64,000 bases of DNA. It comes from Dendrocalamus latiflorus (Eukaryota > Streptophyta > Magnoliopsida > Poales > Poaceae). A program made the position numbers and the translations under genes. The notes beneath the pieces were generated by a model that was not told the DNA's origin, made no database searches, and worked only from the letters and a program-made list of their open reading frames with translations. Location of the stretch: the NCBI GenBank assembly GCA_017311315.1, contig CM029617.1, forward strand, positions 5,469,820 to 5,533,819, written 5' to 3'. Positions 35,501-50,500 of this stretch are shown one piece after another (position 1 is the first letter of the stretch; every line of letters starts with the position of its first letter).

Positions 35501-38500
35501 CATCATCAAAGGCCATACACAAACAACAGAAAGAAGAAATTGCACCCTCAAAATTGTTAGTAACTAGCGAGACCAATATAAAATAGCTGCCAAATATTCT
35601 GAAGGGAGTAACGAACCATCCGCGTGTTTGGTCCAAGCCCTCTGCTACAAAGTTACCAGGAAAATTCTTTTCAAATAGTTCACGATTCTCAAATGGATAA
35701 TGAATGTAGGCATAAGGCATGGACCCACTCTCAAACCAGCAGTCAAAAACCTGAAGGCATCACAACAATTGCTGAGTGAGAACCATTTTAAAATGAAGAA
35801 AACACTGATACACACAGACATTCACACCCATGGCAGTTGACAAGTCAAATGTTCACGTACATAACATGAATAACACTGGAACTACACAAGCAGAAATAGT
35901 AACCTTACGACATTAAACAATTAGCTAGGACATTTCAGCCATCTATTGCACATTACTATTTCTACTCACATTCAAACTTTGAGGGGAACTTAAGTACTAG
36001 CAACCACTTTAAGCAAAACCAAGGTACCATCTAATGCTATGACAATTTAGGCAACAATAAGGCAAATAGGTGGAAAATGGGTCGTACAAGAGTTTCTCAT
36101 CTAGACGCTTACAGGAGACGACTTCACCAAGCCTAAAAAGGTAATTCAAGGACTTGACTGGTGTATATTAATTATATTTCGAAAACATAATTCAAATATA
36201 TTGCTAAAACCAAAATTGTAACATCTGCCTTGAGCCCTTGACCCCACTTCCTTTTAATACAAATCAAAAGATAGGGAAAAATGTTTAGGGACATCAATAT
36301 AAACTTAAAATAAGATGCAGTGCTGGGCCTAGAAGCAAACTTACATCATCAACACGTTTGAGCACCCCATGCTCTGGTCCTCTACTAGAGGGAATTGTAA
36401 TATCATCAACATGGTGTCGGTGAATATCGTTAACCTGATCACATAATTTAAAAAAATGATTATTTCAAGTCTGCAGGTGGTATCAGGACATGTCTAACAA
36501 GTGCCTATTAATATGCATTATGTACCAGAAGGACAAAAAACATTGATGTCCAAACAAAAAGAAAGAACAATAGCATATTACAAGTTCATTATTATTTCAA
36601 TTTTTCAATTAAAATACTATGAAATTACAAGAATATGCACATGTCATCAACTGCAAATACTGCAAAAGAATAAAACATATCTTGCACAGTAGAGATATGA
36701 ACCTTGACACCAGATAATTTTTCAAGTTTCTCAACAGAATCCATAACAACAATTTCTTCACCATCTTGGCTGATCCACAATGGAAGTGGAGTACCCCAGA
36801 ATCTACTTCTGCTAACAGCCCAGTCCCTAGCACCTTCTAGCCAGTTATGGAATCTCTTTTCCTGCATGCATTCATTATTAACGAAGAAATCAAGGTAAAA
36901 CATTAACTACATCATCCTTCATAAACCTAAACTCTCCAAGCAGTTTCGAAAAAATCTATGCAGTTATATACATGTAGTTGCAAATATTGGAAACAGGAAG
37001 TGATATTGAATACATGCGGGTGGGAAACAGAACTGACACAGCAAAATAATATGTTCATTGATGGCACATCCAAGCAATATGCAGCCAAGCAGAGCAGATC
37101 AAGTATACATATCCACATGAATATGGAGTACATTATCCAAATAGAGTTAATGGAAACTTTTTACATATTCTTACAACAGCAACAGCCTACAGGTGTTGCA
37201 TTTTTGCTTTCATCGTCTAGTTATAGTAGAAATCACAAATAAGCCAATCTCATCTCCAGAAATATGTTTGTTTTCCTTTTGGTTTTGTCATATTGAGGTA
37301 ACATATGTTAAGGGTATTAGAGATAAGGTATTAGAGATAGAATAGGACTCTTATTTATTTCCTTATATGACTTGTATTCCTTCCATATACCCTCTTGTAC
37401 TCTCTATATATATTGTCATTTGGGCCTCATCAATATACATACAACATTCATAACATGGTATCAGAGCTTAGGGTTTAAACCTAACCTCGATCTACTTCCG
37501 TTCATCTTCCGCTGCCGTTGCCCCCGGGAGGATCCATCTCTGCTCCTGGGGGCGGCCATCTCCTTGCCGCCAGCGTCACGGTGCTCCAGGATCTACGTCC
37601 GTGTCCGGCGCCCCTGCGTCCGCCTCGGGCAGCCATCTTTCAGCTTCGTCTGGCCGCCGCCCTCCCCGTGCTCTCACTCCTCCAGATCGGATCTAGATGG
37701 ACCGCCCGGATCCGGCCTTCTCCGGCGCGCCACCGCCCGAGGAATTTTTCTTTTGCATGGCAGCAGCCGCTGCTCTTTTCCTTGAGCCGCTGCAGATCGT
37801 AGAAATCTTTATGATGCCGCCGCTTCTCTTTGAGCCGCCGCCCCGAGTTTTTAAGGCCGCCGCGCTTCTTCTGCACCGCACCTCCGTTGCGCTTCTTGTG
37901 CACTGCGCCGCCGCCGTCTCAGGCTTCGATCTGTGCCGTCATGCTTCTATCTATTCCTCTTCGGCTTGATTTGACCATTTATTCGACGACTGCACGCAAC
38001 GACGACTTTATCACGACTCGGACGTCGGATACCTTTTATTTTAGTATTAACCCTTTTTCAAATGCAATGCTATTACATACGCCTTGCATTTGTGGGGGGG
38101 GGTGTTAAGGGTATTAGAGATAAGGTATTAGAGATAGAATAGGACTCTTATTTGTTTCCTTATATGACTTGTATTCCTTCCATATACCCTCTTGTACTCT
38201 CTATATATATTGTCCTTTGGGCCTCATCAATATACATACAACATTCATAACAACATAAACCAGACCTAGTTTCTGAAGAATGCCAATACCAGTTGCTGGG
38301 CAGTTCCTAGGAATTACTGGCTAGAAACACTTGGTGTTGAGCTTTGATGCCATGTTTGAATTTTTATAGACAACTTAAATTCTTCCAAGAGCCGCTGTGA
38401 ATTAGCTACAACTCAGCGTAATCTGGCAAGATTTCAGCTACAATTAAGCAAATCCTGCTTGTTAGACATGTAAATAGTCTAGGGTGTTATTTACTTTTTT

Positions 38501-41500
38501 ACCCTGTACATTTGTATTGGGCCTCTGGTCTCTTTGCAATACAACAAATCTCATAACATGGGATCAAGAGGCAGGCTGGGTTAGGGCCAGGCCGCCGCCG
38601 CTGGTCTAGTCTTCCCACCTACCACCCCTTCCCGCCTCACACCGCCTCGGCCTGCCCCAACGCCGCCGCCGGGTCCACACGCACAAGCTCCGAGCTACCC
38701 GCCGCAGCATCCCGCCGGATCCGGCCTCCCTGCCGCCGGATTCAGTGCTCTTCTTCCCGCCTCGCACTGCCGTGCCTCCCGACCGCGCCTCCTGGCCCTC
38801 GTGCCTCCAGTCCACTGTCTTCTCCCGGCTGACCCGCGTTGGGCCACCACCTCCTGGCTGGCTCCAGCTCCGACCTCCTCTCACCGCCTCCAGCCGGCTC
38901 CACCCTCCGAGCTGCCCCAGGAGCCGCTGCTTCTACTGCGGGTCTCCACTGCACCTACTACCAGCATGATGGCCACAGGTATCAGGACTGCTACAAGCGG
39001 AGGAGGGACCAACATCGTTGGGGTGGACATCCCTCAAAGAACTCTGGTGGTTCCTCCCACTCAGGAGCTGGTGCCTCTCGCCAGGGATCCTCTGGTGATG
39101 CCTCTAGTGATGCCGCATAGCAGCTCCTCTCACTCCTTCAGCGCCTCGGTGTTGGCTTGTCCTCAGACTCCTCGGGATCGGCTCGACTGGCTCTTGCTTC
39201 TCAGTAGTCTTTCACGCCTTCACCTCCTCCCTCGTCAGGTATTGTCTCCGTAGATCTTAGACTCTGGTGTTTCCTTTCATATGACACCAGATTCTATCCC
39301 CCCATCTCGCTGCATCCCATAGCTTCCTCTTCCATTGTTCAAACTGTAAATGGCACCTCTCTTCCTGTGGCAGGTCTAGGAACCCTTTCCACTTCCACTT
39401 TTCATGTTCTTGTAGTCCCTCATGTTCCTCAGCTTACTATGCAGCTTATATCAGTTGGTCAGATCACTGATCATAACTGTCGTATTGGCAAGCAGCTGTA
39501 GCTCCCATATCCCTCTAGTGATTATATTTCTACTCGTCTTTTTGATCTTATACACACTGATGTTTGGGGCCTAGCTCCTTTCGTTGCGAAAGGGGTCATT
39601 GATATTATGTGATCCTTATTGATGATTATTCTTGCCATACTTAGATCTACTTTATGTCCTCACAGTCAGGTTCTATCTATTTACCAGATGTTTGCCACCA
39701 TGGTTCGCACTCAATTCAATTTGCCCATTCATGTGTTTTGTGCTGACTCTGCTGGTGAGTATCTTTCTACTTCTTTGCGTCGCTTTCTCGCTGAGCAGGG
39801 TACTCTTCCCTAATACTCTTGCCCAGTTGCCCTAGTGCTCACGCTCAAAACGGTATCTCTGAGCTAAGCATCGTCACTTACTTGAGACCGCTTGTGCTCT
39901 CATGCTTGCCTCCTCTGTTCCACCTCACTTCTGGGCAAAGGCTGTTTTCATTGTTGCTTTTCTCATCAACATGCAACCTTCTACTGCTCTTCAGGGTTCC
40001 ACTCCTGTCGAACATCTCTATGGTCGAGCCCCAAAGTACGGTCACCTTCGCAGTTTCGGCTGTCTGTTTCATCCTTCTTCCACCTCGTAAGCGCACCAAG
40101 CTGACTGCTCAGTCAATTGAGTGTGTTTTTCTTGGCTACAGTCTTGAGCATAAGGGTTATCGTTGTTACGACCCTGTTACTCACAGGATGAGGATTTCTC
40201 GGGATGTCACTTTCAATGAGTCCCGACCTTATTACCCTCGTTCCCCGCAGTCAGTTCAGATTCTCTTGTTGAGTCGATCTCATTTCTGACTTTTCCTAAC
40301 TCTCTACCTTCTACTCCTGTTTCGCCTCATCCTCTTTCACCTCTCTCCTCCGACTGCACCTCTTCCATCTCCGCCAGAGTTTGTTTCCCGTTCTGTTCTT
40401 AAGATTCCACCTTTTCCTCTACACTACTCTCGTCGTCCTCGGCCTACTCCAGTTGAGCCTCTGTCTATGCTGGGTCCTGTTCCTATCTCTTCTTCCCCGT
40501 CCTTGCTGGGTCCTTCTCCACCCTCTCCTCCCAGATATGATCTTCGTGATCGTCACACTCTCAGACCGCCTAAGCGCTTCGGTTTTGCAATCACTGCCTC
40601 TTTTGAGCCTATGACCAACCGCGAGGTTGCTGCTCATCCTAAATGGCAGCTTGCGATGTTTGAGAAGATTGCTGCTTTGGAACGTACTGTCACTTGGCAC
40701 TTGAGGTGTGGTTTTCAGCAAGAACATAGTCGTGACAATGATGAGACTTTCGCTCCTATTGCTCACATGACCACAGTTCGCACTCTTCTTGCTGTGACCT
40801 TTGTTCGACAGTTGTCCATCTCTCAGTTGGACATTAAGTATACCTTTCTCAATGGTAAGCAGCGTGAGGTCTACATGTAGCTGCCCCCTGGGTATTATGT
40901 CCCTAAGGGTATAGTTTGTCGCCTTTGTCGCTCTCTCTATGGGCTCAAACAAGCCCCTCGTAATTGGTTTGACCGCTTGTCTTCTGTTGTCACTGTTGCC
41001 AGCTACTCCACCAATGATCACGACCCTACCCTCTCTGTTCACCCCTCTCCTCGAGGTCATTACTGGCGATGACTCGGTATATGGCCTTTGTGAAGGAGTA
41101 TCTCAGTAAGCAATTCTTGATGTCTGATTTGGGTTCGCTTCATTACTTCATTGGGATTGAGATTACTTCTACGCCCGAGGGCTACTCTCTCCTAGGAGTG
41201 TTACATTCAAGATATCCTTACTCGTGCTTGTCTCACTGATCAGCATGTGGTGGATACTCCTATGGAGCTTGGTGCTCACCTTTGGCCTACCGATGGTGAG
41301 CCTCTTTATGATCCCACTCACTACCGCCATCTTGTCAGGAGCCCTGTCTACCTTGGCATCACTCGCCCTGACATCTCTTACTCAGTTCACATCTTGAGTC
41401 AGTTCGATTCTGCTCCTACTCAGCTCCAGTACAATCACCTTCGTATTCTGCGATATCTTCGCGGGACCATCACTCGTTGCCTTTTCTTTCCTCGCTCCAG

Positions 41501-44500
41501 TTCTTTGCAGCTTCAGGCGTACTCTGATGCGACCTGGGATAGCGATCACTCTGATCGTTGGTCTCTTTCTACCTATTGTGTTTTCCTTGGTTCCTCCTTA
41601 ATTGCCTGGAAAACCAAGAAGCAAACTATCGTTTCCCGTTCGAGCGCTGAGGCTGAGTTGAGAGCCATGGGGTTGTTGACAGCTGAGATCATCTGGCTTC
41701 AGTGGCTAGGATTTCGGTGTTTCCACTTCTGCACCGACTCCTCTCTTCTCAGACAGTACTGGCGTGATCAACATTGCTCGAGATCCTATGAAGCATGAGC
41801 TCACCAAGCAGATTAGGGTGGATGCTTCATACATGCGATTGCAGGTGCAAGACCAAATTATTGCTCTTTAGTATGTACCTTCAGAGCTTCCGTTAGCATA
41901 TTTCTTCACCAAAGCACAGACTAGAGCTCAGCATAGTTTCTACCTCTCCAAACTCAATGTTGTTGATCCACCATGAGTTTAAGGGGGGTGTTAGACATGT
42001 AAATAGTCTAGGGTCTAGGGTGTTATTTGCTTTTTTACTCTGTACATTTGTATTGGGCCTCTGGCCTCTTTCCAATACAACAAGCCTCATAACACTGCAC
42101 TCTACTAGCAAATCCATGCACTGATCACTTGTTCCCAGAGATTCTATTCAAGCTTATCACAGCGCCGCCTAGGCGCCGTCTAGGCATCCTGGTGGTCGGA
42201 GGTGGACGCCGAGGCTGTTCGCCTAGCCTGCTCCCGCGCCGGCACCGATCTCCAGCCTACTTTCGCCGTCAACTTCCCTCTCTAGCTTGCTCCCGCCACC
42301 GAGGGGAGGGGAGGAGGCAGTATGGGGAGGCGGGGGGAGGAGTCGATGGGGGAGGAGGCGGCGGGGAGGGGGTGGGGGAAGGCGCCGGGGAGGGGAGGCA
42401 CCGGGGAGAGAGCAGGAGATCAGTGCCAGGAAAGAGCGGGAGTCGGGAGAGAGAGAGTTGGGAAATGGGATTATACGGGGGAGAGCGAGACGGGATTATA
42501 TGGGGGAGACAGCGGGAGAGAGTTAGTCGAGAGTAAGTACCCATGTACGTATAGCAGTCGTCGTGCCCTCACCTTGGCATCGCCATGGCGTCCCGGCGTC
42601 TCTTAGGCGCCGTGGTCGCCAATTACGCTGTGACAACCATGATTCTATTAGACTAGAACAGTATTACCCTGAATCCCTGATCAACCCTCCTCCTTTACAA
42701 ACCACCATGAGCTAATTACCTTGGGTAATGCTAGAAAACGGGGTGCCCTTTCCTTAATTTCAAATGGAGTTTCTATTTTTTTATAAAAACATCCAGACTA
42801 GTGCTGTGGTTTATCAATTGGAACCACTGTTCTGACAAAAGTGAATTTAATGGGATATTGTTTGATAGGTGCAACAAATTACCTTAACCTTTTAGATCAT
42901 GCCCGAATATGTCGTACCTCCTTCATAAGTGAATTTGAGACAACACTTACAAAGGTTTTTAAACTTGCAATTTGCTCTGCCCAACAATCCACACTACCAA
43001 ATGTATGTACAAACATTTAAGATCATGTATAACCACAAGGTCTGGAAACAATACCGTACTAAACCATTGTACCAAATGTCTTATGATTGCACTATTTAGC
43101 ATTGAGTGTCATTTATACATGGTTTCCGTGCATTAGATTTACATAATCATTAAGTATTGGCACGGAAAGAACTTCTATGGGGCAGCACCCCAAGTGAGGA
43201 TGCCCTTCATAGTCGTCCGATCATGATCTCATGAATCTCCATACACGACCGGGTGGCTGAGGGGCATCTCCACATGGGTTAAATCCCAATAAAAAGTTTC
43301 TTCCTGAAAGCACTGTGTCACAGGAAGGAAGCATAACATACCTTAACATAATCTGGAACCCAGTAGGTCTCCTTGTTACTCTCTAGCAACTGGTCCCTAA
43401 TCTTTTCAACCTTGACAAACCTATAGGAAAGCTCTTTCAGACCTATATTCCTCAATAAAAACATGCAATAGGAAAACCGTAATGGACACAAAAGCAGAGG
43501 AACAAAACTAACAAAAAGGAAACCCAAAAGATTCAACGGAAGCCTTATTTGTGCATCTGGATGGAACTATAACACGATGAAGTCAAATTTTGCTAAGTGA
43601 TTGCTCCATGTGGTAAGAGAAGCAAGTAGAACATGGACTGGAGTGTCATGTGTACTTATTAGAACCAGGAAAGACAAAAGCATTAGTACTAACTTAACGC
43701 AAGCAGACAATGAAAACATCAATCTTCAGCACACGGATAAAATAGATTTAAACAGTAGTAGCAGAAGAAGTTTACCAGCTTGGAACAGCCCGGTAAATAA
43801 GAGGAGTACCCGAGCGCCAACAAAATGGATAAGAGTGTTCGATGCTCCCTTTACTAACAAGTCTTCCTTTATCCTGTTCATGTAGTTTATCATTTTCAGA
43901 ATGCAATCCTCAGTAAAATAAAAACTATGCAATGTATGCGATGAATTTTATTAAGGTGCCCTTGAAACAATGCACAGAATAAATCCAAGATAATAAGACA
44001 AAATATGTTAAGAAGAAACCAAAGTGATGCTTATGACAGTGCAGTCCACATAATACACTGATATAGCTTAAGAAAGTTCATGATATATACCTGATTTCCT
44101 TGTGCATGTATCCCCTTCAAGATTATACGGATAAACAGCATGATAAGGCATCAAAATGCATGCACAACTTCTAAGGTTGTCCCAAGACATACCGATATTA
44201 GAAACTCTATATAATGTGATGTTTTATTGCACTAATTTATTACTGATGTTTTATTGGACTAGTTTATTACTCAACTCCAAGATCTGTAGATAGTTGTTTT
44301 CAGAAATACTGAGTGAGCAAGCAACTAAATGCAAATCTGTTATTTACAGTTACGAGCCCATTGAACACTGAAACAACTTGCCTTAACAGAGCTGATGATA
44401 TCCTTGTCAGCATCTTTGACATGTTGCCCTTTGAACTCAGAAATCTTTTCTGTGAAGCAACCATCATCATCAACGGCGACAACAAGTCCACTAGCCTAGA

Positions 44501-47500
44501 TGTGAAGCAGCCATCAGGAAAAAATAGAACTTTGTGATGCTTTTGGTTAAAAAGGAAATACATGACATGGCAACCTTGAATGCCACAGTGATCAGAGTAA
44601 AAGCATCGGATTTAAGAGGCCATCCCTTTAAGAGGTAACTAACTATAGATAACAAGCTGCAAAACTAGGAGGTACCAGGCATGCCATGGTAGAGCATGGC
44701 CATTCTCCAAATTGAGAAATAAGAGAAATCAATCAGATGACACCGCTGCATGCCATCACCAAAGAGATGGTTTGCATGGATAAAAGAAACAATATGATCA
44801 ACCTATGCTCCATTTCCCTTAGATAATTCAAGAATGCTAGGGGGGAAATGCATGTTCTAGACTTCAAGACAAACTGACATTAGGAGAATATTGCACTGTA
44901 CCCTTTATTCAATAATAATAAGAAGTTTGACTGGTCTACTCTTTTCTCTCAACCCCAAGGCCATGGTAGCATGTTAGTTAGTCTAACAATATTCAAATAG
45001 CAAAGCAGAATTATTCCAACCTCAATTATCCCAGCAGAAAGGCAGACACGATGGTCATCTTCACCAAAAGCAGGAGCACAATGGACAACACCGGTTCCAC
45101 TATCATCAGTTACATAGTTATCCGCAATCACCATAAATGCAGTCCCTTGAAGCTCCAAGAAAAAATCAAATAGAGGAGTGTATCTGCAACCAGATAAAAG
45201 TAACAGTAAAAACATGAAAAGGCTCTAGATACTCCAAATATCATTGGCTATGGCATGATTGGAGTTGCTCAAAAACCTCTCAGTAACCAAGAATCAAGAT
45301 CAACCATTATTGATACCACTGGGAAAAATAATGTCCACCAATCAAAAAAAATATAGCAGACTATGGAAGTGGAACACATCGGCCACCTAGGCGGCGCTAG
45401 GCGCTAGGAGGAGCCTGCGGTCCTGCCACCACACATTTGCCATAATCGGCACGCTAGGCGGCCAACCCGCCTAAGCGACCATAGGCGGTCAAAGGCGGAT
45501 TGGGCGGTCAAAGGCAGAGCTGGGTGAGGCGGGCTTGGGCGGCCAACTAGGGAGGGGGAAAGAGAGAAGGTGGGGGGAGAAGGGGAGGGTGGAGGCAGAG
45601 GAAGCACCGACTTATCATGGCCACGAAGAGGCGGTGGCGGTCGATTTGGGTCATATGGGCTGCGATTCAGTATTTCAATCAGTTTGGGCTGTATTGGGCT
45701 AACTATAAGTGACCACCACCAGCAAACCCCTAGAGTCCTTGACCTCTGTAAGAGCAACTCCAAGAGAAGAGCTAAATCATTTTCTAAAGGTAAATTTGGC
45801 TATTATTGGAGAAAAAACGTCTCCAATAGACTCTGTAAATGACTCTCCAAATTTAGAAGCTCTCCATCCCTCCTCCTTCGCTCTCTATTTTTGGATAGCC
45901 TACCTCGCTCACCATCCAACCTCTTGGCGCGGTCGGCGTTTCCTTCCCGCACGTTGCGCCCCATTCCCGCGCGTACGCGACTGTCAGGACTGGAAGGTTT
46001 GGGCAAGTCTATGGGAGGAGATCCAACACCGTGCAGCCCTCCGCACAGATGGAGGATTCAGCACCGTCAGGTTAGAGTTGTATTCGGTTTTGGGTAGGAT
46101 TCAGTATTGCAATCGGTTAGGAATAAGAGTCTGGGTTTGATTAAGAGTCCTTGTGTAATCCGGCTTAGCCGAAGTACTCTCCTCTATATATAAAGGGGCA
46201 GAGCAATTCTAATAAAGCAAGTATGAAGTATTACCTCAGATCCCAATCTCTTCTCTTTCAATCTCTGCCTCCAACTCTTCTGGCCGATTGGCTCTCTTCC
46301 AGATCCCTCCGTCAAGACTTCAGACCCAGTCGGGAAACCCTAGGTTTCCCGATTCCTCAGCACGGCGTCTTCGTCTGGGACCAGCGCTCGCCGTCCTGCA
46401 GCGCATACATACAACCTAAGGCCCAGGCGTGACAACTTGGTATCAGAGCACATGGCTGACGATCGGATAAATGAGATTCTGGAGCAGTTGGCCACACTGA
46501 CGGCCAACACGACGAAGAAGATGGATGAGTTGAAGGACCGCCTTGACAAGCGACAGAGTAAAGAGGATGAGTTCGGCGACAGACTCATGGCGATGGAGCG
46601 GCAGTTGCTTGGCGATGGATTGCTACCCGTTCCAACTGGAACCGTGCAAGCATCAAGCGGCAACGGGAACGGAACCTGGATGGCAAATGAGAAACCCCCC
46701 CGCTTCCACAGGCTGGAGTTCCCCTCATATGATGGACAAGGAGATCCATTGAATTGGCTGCAGCGCTGCGAGCAATTTTTCCGCGGACAGAAGACACCAA
46801 CAAATGAGAAGGTATGGCTCGCGTCTTATCATCTGCTCGGGGTGGCTCAACAATGGTATTTTCAATTGGAGAGGGATGAAGGGGAACCAGATTGGCCGCA
46901 CTTCAAAGAATACATCCATCTGCGTTTTGGTCCCTCAATCCGGCACAACCCACTGGGAGAGCTCCGAGAATTGACACAGATTGGCACGGTGGAAGACTAC
47001 CAACAACAATTCCTAGCAATTCTGTGTCGAACAGATCGCCTCCAACCTCGGCAACAAGTCCAGATGTTCACGTCGGGCTTGCGTGAACCCATCCGCACGG
47101 ACGTGGAACTGCAGAATCCAGCGGGTCTTCAGATGGCAATGGCTCTAGCCCGGGCTTATGAGCGCAGGGCACAGGCCACGGGGCAGGACACGGTAGTGTC
47201 ACTCGAGAAGCCAACAACCACACCGATTCTACCAACGGCAAGGGCACCAACAGGGACAACACGGTCAGCACTGCCCAACAGAATTACCCCACCCGCCCTC
47301 CCAGCTCCACCGACCGGCAGTACTGCAGGAGCCGGCCAGGCCATTGGTCGTCCACGACGGACAATGCAACGCCGCATGCTCTCACCAGAAGAGATGGACC
47401 AGCGCCGCGCGGGTGGATTATGCTTCAACTGCGACGAAAAATTCACACCAGGGCATCGCTGCAAACGCCTTTTTCTCCTCATCGCACCCAGCGGAAATTC

Positions 47501-50500
47501 CGATGATGAGACCATCGACGAACCCTCACCAGAAGAGGAAGAACCCAGTATCTCCCTCTACGCTGCAATTGGCATTTCTTCCCACGCAGGGCAGACAATG
47601 CAACTCCAGGTCCACATCGGGGGGGTAACATTGCTTGCTCTGTTGGATTCAGGCTCGACTAACAATTTCATCACCCCAGCAGCAGCTCGGAGCGCCAAAA
47701 TACCCGTCCAACCACGTCACGGCTTGCGGGTACGAGTGGCAAACGGAGACACAATCAACAGCAGCGGATTCTGTCACAATCTGGGGATACAAATCCATGA
47801 CGAAGCCTTCACGGTTGACTGTTACTCCCTTCCACTGGACGGATTCGACGTGGTACTCGGGGTACAATGGTTACGTACGCTCGGTCCAATCCTTTGGAAT
47901 TTTGACACTCTCAGCATGGCATTCTGGCGAGGCACTCGCAAGGTGCATTGGCAGGGGGCCCATACTACCCCACATTTGCAGCAAGCATACACTATATCCG
48001 AGCCAAACTTGATGGATGCGCTACTGCAGGAGTTTGCCGGTTTATTCGACACCCCCCAAGGTTTACCGCCGCCACGGGCACATGACCACCACATACACCT
48101 CTTGCCAGGGACTTCGCCGATATCCGTCCGTCCGTACCGCTACCCTCAACTCCTTAAAGACGAGCTGGAACGGCAATGTGGAGACATGTTACAACAAGGA
48201 ATTGTACGTCCAAGCACATCGGCGTATTCATCGCCCGTATTACTCGTCAAAAAGCACGACGGCACTTGGCACTTCTGCGTCGACTATCGGGCTCTCAACA
48301 ACATGACTATCAAAGACAAGTTTCCAATACCAGTCGTGGATGAACTTCTGGATGAATTACGAGGCGCCAAGTTCTTCACCAAATTGGACTTACGGTCGGG
48401 ATACCACCAAGTACGGATGCACCCATCCGATATTGAGAAAACGGCCTTCCGGACCCATGAAGGGCTCTTCGAATTCCTGGTCATGCCTTTCGGTCTGACA
48501 AATGCACCGGCCACATTTCAAGCACTCATGAACGACATTTTGCGGCCCTTCTTACGCCGTTTTGTGTTGGTATTCTTTGATGATATCCTTATCTACAGCC
48601 CATCTTGGGTGGAACATTTGCGTCATGTTCGAGCCGTCCTCAAGCTCCTACAGCATCATCAGCTATTCCTCAAACGCTCCAAGTGTTTCTTCGGCGAACC
48701 AACCGTGGCTTATTTGGGACATGTCATCTCAGCTCAGGGAGTCGCCATGGACGACACCAAGGTACAAGCAGTCCGCGACTGGCCAACTCCCAAATCCGTA
48801 CGAGCCCTTCGCGGGTTCCTCGGGCTGGCAGGCTATTACCGCAAATTTATTCAGGGATTCGGCGGTATTGCGGAGCCTCTCACCCGCCTACTAAAGAAAG
48901 ATGCTTTCGCTTGGACAAAGGAGGCCGCAGATGCTTTTCACACCCTCAAGGACGCCCTTACAACAGCCCCCGTACTGCAACTTCCGGACTTCAACCTAGA
49001 ATTCGTCGTGGAATGCGACGCATCAGGAACCGGGGTTGGGGCTGTCCTACACCAAGGGCAGGGACCAGTTGCGTTCTACAGCAAGGTCCTAGCTGCTCGT
49101 CACTCCCATTTGGCGGCTTACGAGCGAGAATTAATGGGTCTGGTCATGGCAGTCCGGCATTGGCGTCCTTACCTCTGGGGGCGCCGGTTCGGGGTGAAGA
49201 CAGACCATTATAGCCTCAAGTTTTTGTTAGATCAGCGCCTTTCTACCATCCCGCAACACCGCTGGGTCAGCAAGCTTTTTGGATACGATTTTCATGTGGA
49301 GTTCAAGCCAGGCCGGCTAAATATTGTGGCAGACGCCTTATCCCGGTGTGCGGCAGAAGAGGAGTCCGTTTGTGCACTCTCTGGCCCAGATTTTACTCTC
49401 TTCCGCGATCTCCGTTTGGAAACTGAGACTACACCAGAGTTGATCACACTGCAGTCGCAGATTTCAGATGGAACTCTGGGGGCCCCTTGGCAACTTGCGG
49501 ATGGTCTCATCTTACACAATCATCGGGTACATGTCCTGCCATCATCCCCACTATTACCGTCACTTCTCCAGGCAGCACATGCTACAGGCCATGAAGGCGT
49601 TCAAAAGACGTTGCACCGTCTACGGGGAGACTTCCACATTCCCGGTGATCGCAAGTTGGTTGAAGACTTTGTCCGCTCTTGCCAAATCTGTCAACGCAAC
49701 AAGTCGATCCATCTTCACCCGGCCGGCCTCTTGCAACCATTAAAAGTCCCTACACGGATTTGGGATGACATCGCTATGGACTTTGTGGAAGGATTACCTC
49801 GCGTCAATGGCAAATCGGTGGTCCTTACAGTGATTGATCGCTTTTCCAAATTCGCACACTTCATTCCATTAGCTCACCCATACACGGCTCCCTCCGTGGC
49901 CAGAGTATTTTTTGAGGAAGTGGTCCGCCTGCATGGGGTGCCTTGCTCCATTGTGAGTGATCGCGATCCAGTGTTCACTAGCGCTTTTTGGTCAGAGCTC
50001 TTCCGTCTCACAGGCACCAAGCTACACCTGAGCTCCGCCTTTCATCCACAATCTGATGGCCAATCTGAAGTCACCAACAAGATCATTGCAATGTATCTCC
50101 GCTGCCTCACAGGAGATCGACCACGGCAGTGGGTACGTTGTTTACCATGGGCGGAATACTGCTACAACACGTCTTTTCAGACTTCCTTGAAGGAGACACC
50201 CTTTAAAGTTGTATATGGCCGCGATCCTCCAACTCTGCTTCCGCATGCACCACTGGCGACACCTTTACAGGCTGTGGATCAGCTTCTCCTTGAGAGGGAT
50301 CAATTGCTTACTGATATTAAGGACCGTCTTCTTCTCGCACAGCAGCATCACAAAAGAGCCTATGACGCCAAGCATCGCGAGCTTTCTTTTGATGTTGGCA
50401 ACTAGGTTTGGCTCCGTCTTCACCATCGCCAGGCGCTCTCCATCGCCGATAGCCGTAACCGCAAGCTAGCTCCTCGCTATTATGGCCCTTATCAAATTTT

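Larger units (their letters stand above)
37306..38252 (+). mobile_element. Short-LTR non-autonomous copia-type element B
   Basis: LTRs of 150 bp at 37306-37455 and 38103-38252 differ at two positions by eye. The duplication is ACATA (37301-37305 and 38253-38257). Primer site TGGTATCAGAGCTTAGGG at 37456; G-rich purine tract just before 38103. The interior is 647 bp. Its last ~350 bp (37750-38102) nearly match element A (25906-26258, reverse complement), and its first ~60 bp after the leader also match, while the middle differs. It is inserted in the intron 43341-36862 of IleRS, antisense to the gene. Confidence 0.92.

Noticed and set aside
42129..42606. Overlapping Gly/Arg-rich ORFs
   Set aside because: They result from GGGGAGG and GAGAGAG simple sequence in a CTAGGCG-family repeat.
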